Assembly (NCBI GenBank): GCA_964424545.1 | Contig: CAYRJN010000183.1 | Span: 1-7,652 of the forward strand | From: JAUVIB01 sp964424545 | GTDB lineage: Bacteria; Calditrichota; Calditrichia; Calditrichales; Calditrichaceae | Reading direction: 5' to 3' | DNA length: 7,652 nt | In this document: piece after piece, positions 6,504 to 7,652 of the stretch | Position numbering within the stretch: position 1 is the first letter of the stretch | Layout: the number at the start of each line of letters is the position of its first letter | Notes under the pieces: generated by a model | What the model saw: the letters and a program-made list of their open reading frames with translations, nothing else | The model's database searches: none | Told to the model about the DNA's origin: nothing | Translations under genes and position numbers: made by a program

Positions 6504-7367
6504 ATGAAAAAGATTTATCTTATTTTATCGCTAATCGTTTTGTTTGGCGCATGCCGCGAATCGGATTTTAAAAAACAGAACAACTTAGATAAAATTATTG
6601 AGGCGCTGCATAAAACCCATGATAAGACGGTGTTGGTAACCGCGCATCGGGCGGCGCATAATGTTTATCCCGAAAATTCGCTTGCGGCTATCAAACATAC
6701 CATCGAAATCGGCGCGGATTTTATTGAAATCGACGCCCGCCATACTAAGGATGGTAAGATCGTGTTAATGCACGATAGCAATGTTGACCGTATGACTAAT
6801 GGCACAGGGAAGGTGGAAAAATTAACTTTTGCCGAAATCCGCGCTCTAAAACTAAATACTTCGGGAGATGATACGGTTACGCGCCGTGTGCCTACGTTTA
6901 GGGAAGCCATGAAGGCGGCGAGGGGGAAAATAATGGTGGATATCGATATTAAATCGGCTCCGGTCGCCGCTTTGGTGAAAATTATCAAAGAACTAAAAAT
7001 GGAAAAGCAGGTTGTCTTTTTCGAAAGCGATTTTTCCGTACTTGATTCGGTGAAGATGCTGGATTCCACCTTAATGGTCATGCCGCGCGCGCATTCCGCC
7101 GAAAAACTGCAATGGATGATCGATCGCTATCATCCGGTAATCATCCATATCGATCCCGGTTTTTATACCAGGGAAGTAGTGGATATTATTAAAAAGGGTA
7201 ATGCTCGCGTTTGGATTAACGCGCTCGGAAAGGCTGATATTGAAGCCGGACTGGGAATGACCGATTCCGCATACGGTTCGCTGGTGGAAGGCGGCGCTAA
7301 CGTCATTCAAACCGACCGCCCGGCGGCGCTTTTGGAATATTTGATTGGGAAGAAACTACACTGGTAA
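6504..7367 (+). CDS. Glycerophosphodiester phosphodiesterase family protein, exported, probable lipoprotein
   Basis: The 287-residue protein belongs to the GDPD TIM-barrel family, which hydrolyses glycerophosphodiesters to glycerol-3-phosphate and an alcohol using a divalent metal. The N-terminus MKKIYLILSLIVLFGAC is a signal with a probable lipid-anchor cysteine at C17, although the lipobox (FGAC) is loose. Hallmarks are H48-R49, PENS at 56-59, EID with E75 and D77, TKDG, MHD with H90, and DRMTNGTGKV. H48 and H90 are the expected acid/base pair; E75 and D77 bind metal. The C-terminal ANVIQTDRPAALLEYL is the usual closing strand and helix. The motif reads HRA where most members have HRG. The start is fixed by GAGAGG 5 nt upstream. 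The preceding gene is 259 bp away, so it probably has its own promoter. The family is clear; the exact substrate, including a possible role on cell-surface polymers, is not. Confidence 0.92.
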   Translation: MKKIYLILSLIVLFGACRESDFKKQNNLDKIIEALHKTHDKTVLVTAHRAAHNVYPENSLAAIKHTIEIGADFIEIDARHTKDGKIVLMHDSNVDRMTNGTGKVEKLTFAEIRALKLNTSGDDTVTRRVPTFREAMKAARGKIMVDIDIKSAPVAALVKIIKELKMEKQVVFFESDFSVLDSVKMLDSTLMVMPRAHSAEKLQWMIDRYHPVIIHIDPGFYTREVVDIIKKGNARVWINALGKADIEAGLGMTDSAYGSLVEGGANVIQTDRPAALLEYLIGKKLHW

Positions 7368-7374
7368 TGAAAAA

Positions 7375-7415
7375 ATTATGAGAAATAGTTTAAGGATAAG
7401 AAATTCACTCATAAT
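7375..7415. repeat. Inverted repeat just after the phosphodiesterase stop
   Basis: ATTATGAG (7375-7382) and CTCATAAT (7408-7415) are perfect 8-bp complements separated by 25 nt. It starts 8 bp after the stop codon. The A+T-rich stem and long loop make it weak as an intrinsic terminator; it may be part of a structured 3' end together with the next inverted repeat. Confidence 0.35.
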
Positions 7416-7423
7416 CTTGTACC

Positions 7424-7486
7424 ATGGCGCTATATTTTGCTTTTGCAATATCCGAACTCTTTATACGCATAAAGCGCCATATTTTT
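7424..7486 (+). terminator. Possible terminator or structured 3' end: G/C-rich inverted repeat followed by T run
   Basis: ATGGCGCT (7424-7431) pairs exactly with AGCGCCAT (7473-7480), and ATTTTT follows at 7481-7486. The 41-nt loop contains a smaller ATATT...AATAT pairing. The stem followed by a T run suggests termination of the phosphodiesterase transcript, but the loop is much longer than in a standard intrinsic terminator. The similar strings GCGCTATATTTTG and GCGCCATATTTTTG also make a partial direct repeat across the two arms. Confidence 0.35.
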
Positions 7487-7545
7487 GGTGAAATGTCAAT
7501 AATTATATGAAAAAATTACGACAAAGAAGCGAGTATATTTTATAG

Positions 7546-7650
7546 TATCGGAATTTCAAAGTTTACGCTTATTCCATCTATCTTGCAAAACAGAAAAAAT
7601 AAATCTCCCCTTATAAAAGGGGTAAGGGGGTTGTGATAAATATCGGAATT
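7546..7650 (+). repeat. 10-bp direct repeats bracketing the G/C-run hairpin
   Basis: TATCGGAATT is present at 7546-7555 and again at 7641-7650. The 85 bp between them contain the G/C-run hairpin. Such flanks could be a target duplication around an inserted small element, but the inner ends show no terminal inverted repeats. Confidence 0.35.
7604..7630. repeat. G/C-run hairpin of interspersed-repeat type
   Basis: CCCCTT (7607-7612) and AAGGGG (7617-7622) pair around ATAA, followed by TAAGGGGG. This TCTCCCCTT...AAGGGGTAAGGGGG layout is the form of a common dispersed intergenic repeat in many bacterial genomes. Pieces of it, GGGGTAAG and TCTCCCCT, recur at 2566-2581. Confidence 0.5.
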
Positions 7651-7652
7651 AG

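Noticed and set aside
6665..7081. 138-codon minus-strand open frame with Ser-rich product
   Set aside because: It is a shadow of the phosphodiesterase gene, antisense to its conserved motifs, with low-complexity composition.
7507..7545. Twelve-codon open frame MKKLRQRSEYIL
   Set aside because: No ribosome binding site, too short, and the repeated ATGAAAAAATTA at 7367-7378 and 7507-7518 is low complexity.

Overview
The window looks like a chromosomal piece of a Gram-negative, respiring bacterium of moderate G+C, possibly from the Bacteroidota/Ignavibacteria/Calditrichota side of the tree. The pointers are two exported proteins with lipoprotein-type signals, a membrane-anchored multiheme cytochrome c that would sit in a periplasm, A-rich gene starts with purine Shine-Dalgarno sequences, and interspersed G/C-run and 'ATTTC...GAAAT' intergenic repeats. 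The phylum is a guess from style; no marker gene is present.

Layout. Positions 1-225 (+) hold the C-terminal end of a gene cut by the window edge, probably a GT-B-fold transferase of the CDP-glycerol glycerophosphotransferase type. It converges on, and overlaps by 6 bp, a minus-strand two-gene operon. The first operon gene (1049-2365) encodes an octaheme c-type cytochrome. The second (220-1044) encodes a six-transmembrane voltage-gated-type K+ channel with a C-terminal zinc ribbon. The genes are 4 bp apart with near-identical ribosome binding sites. A sigma70-like promoter overlapped by a perfect inverted repeat precedes the operon.

A 645-bp gap (2366-3010) follows. It holds that promoter, a run of three small hairpins, a stretch that reads like a frameshifted gene remnant on the minus strand, and near 2948-2985 a candidate promoter and palindrome for the next gene.

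Then come two plus-strand genes for exported, probably lipid-anchored hydrolases: a large multidomain GH78 alpha-L-rhamnosidase (3011-6244) and a glycerophosphodiester phosphodiesterase family protein (6504-7367). A 12-bp sequence is shared upstream of both. The gap between them (6245-6503) carries a hairpin and an interspersed-repeat-like segment. The 285 bp after the last gene are non-coding, with two long-loop inverted repeats, a G/C-run hairpin repeat and a 10-bp direct repeat.

How the genes fit together. The minus-strand operon pairs periplasmic electron transfer with a potential-sensing cation channel, suggesting but not proving a link between respiration and membrane potential. The plus-strand genes are scavenging enzymes, for rhamnose-containing glycans and for phosphodiesters. 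I see no clear defence, mobile or otherwise new multi-gene system. The least explained items are the operon pairing, the gene remnant and the intergenic repeats.
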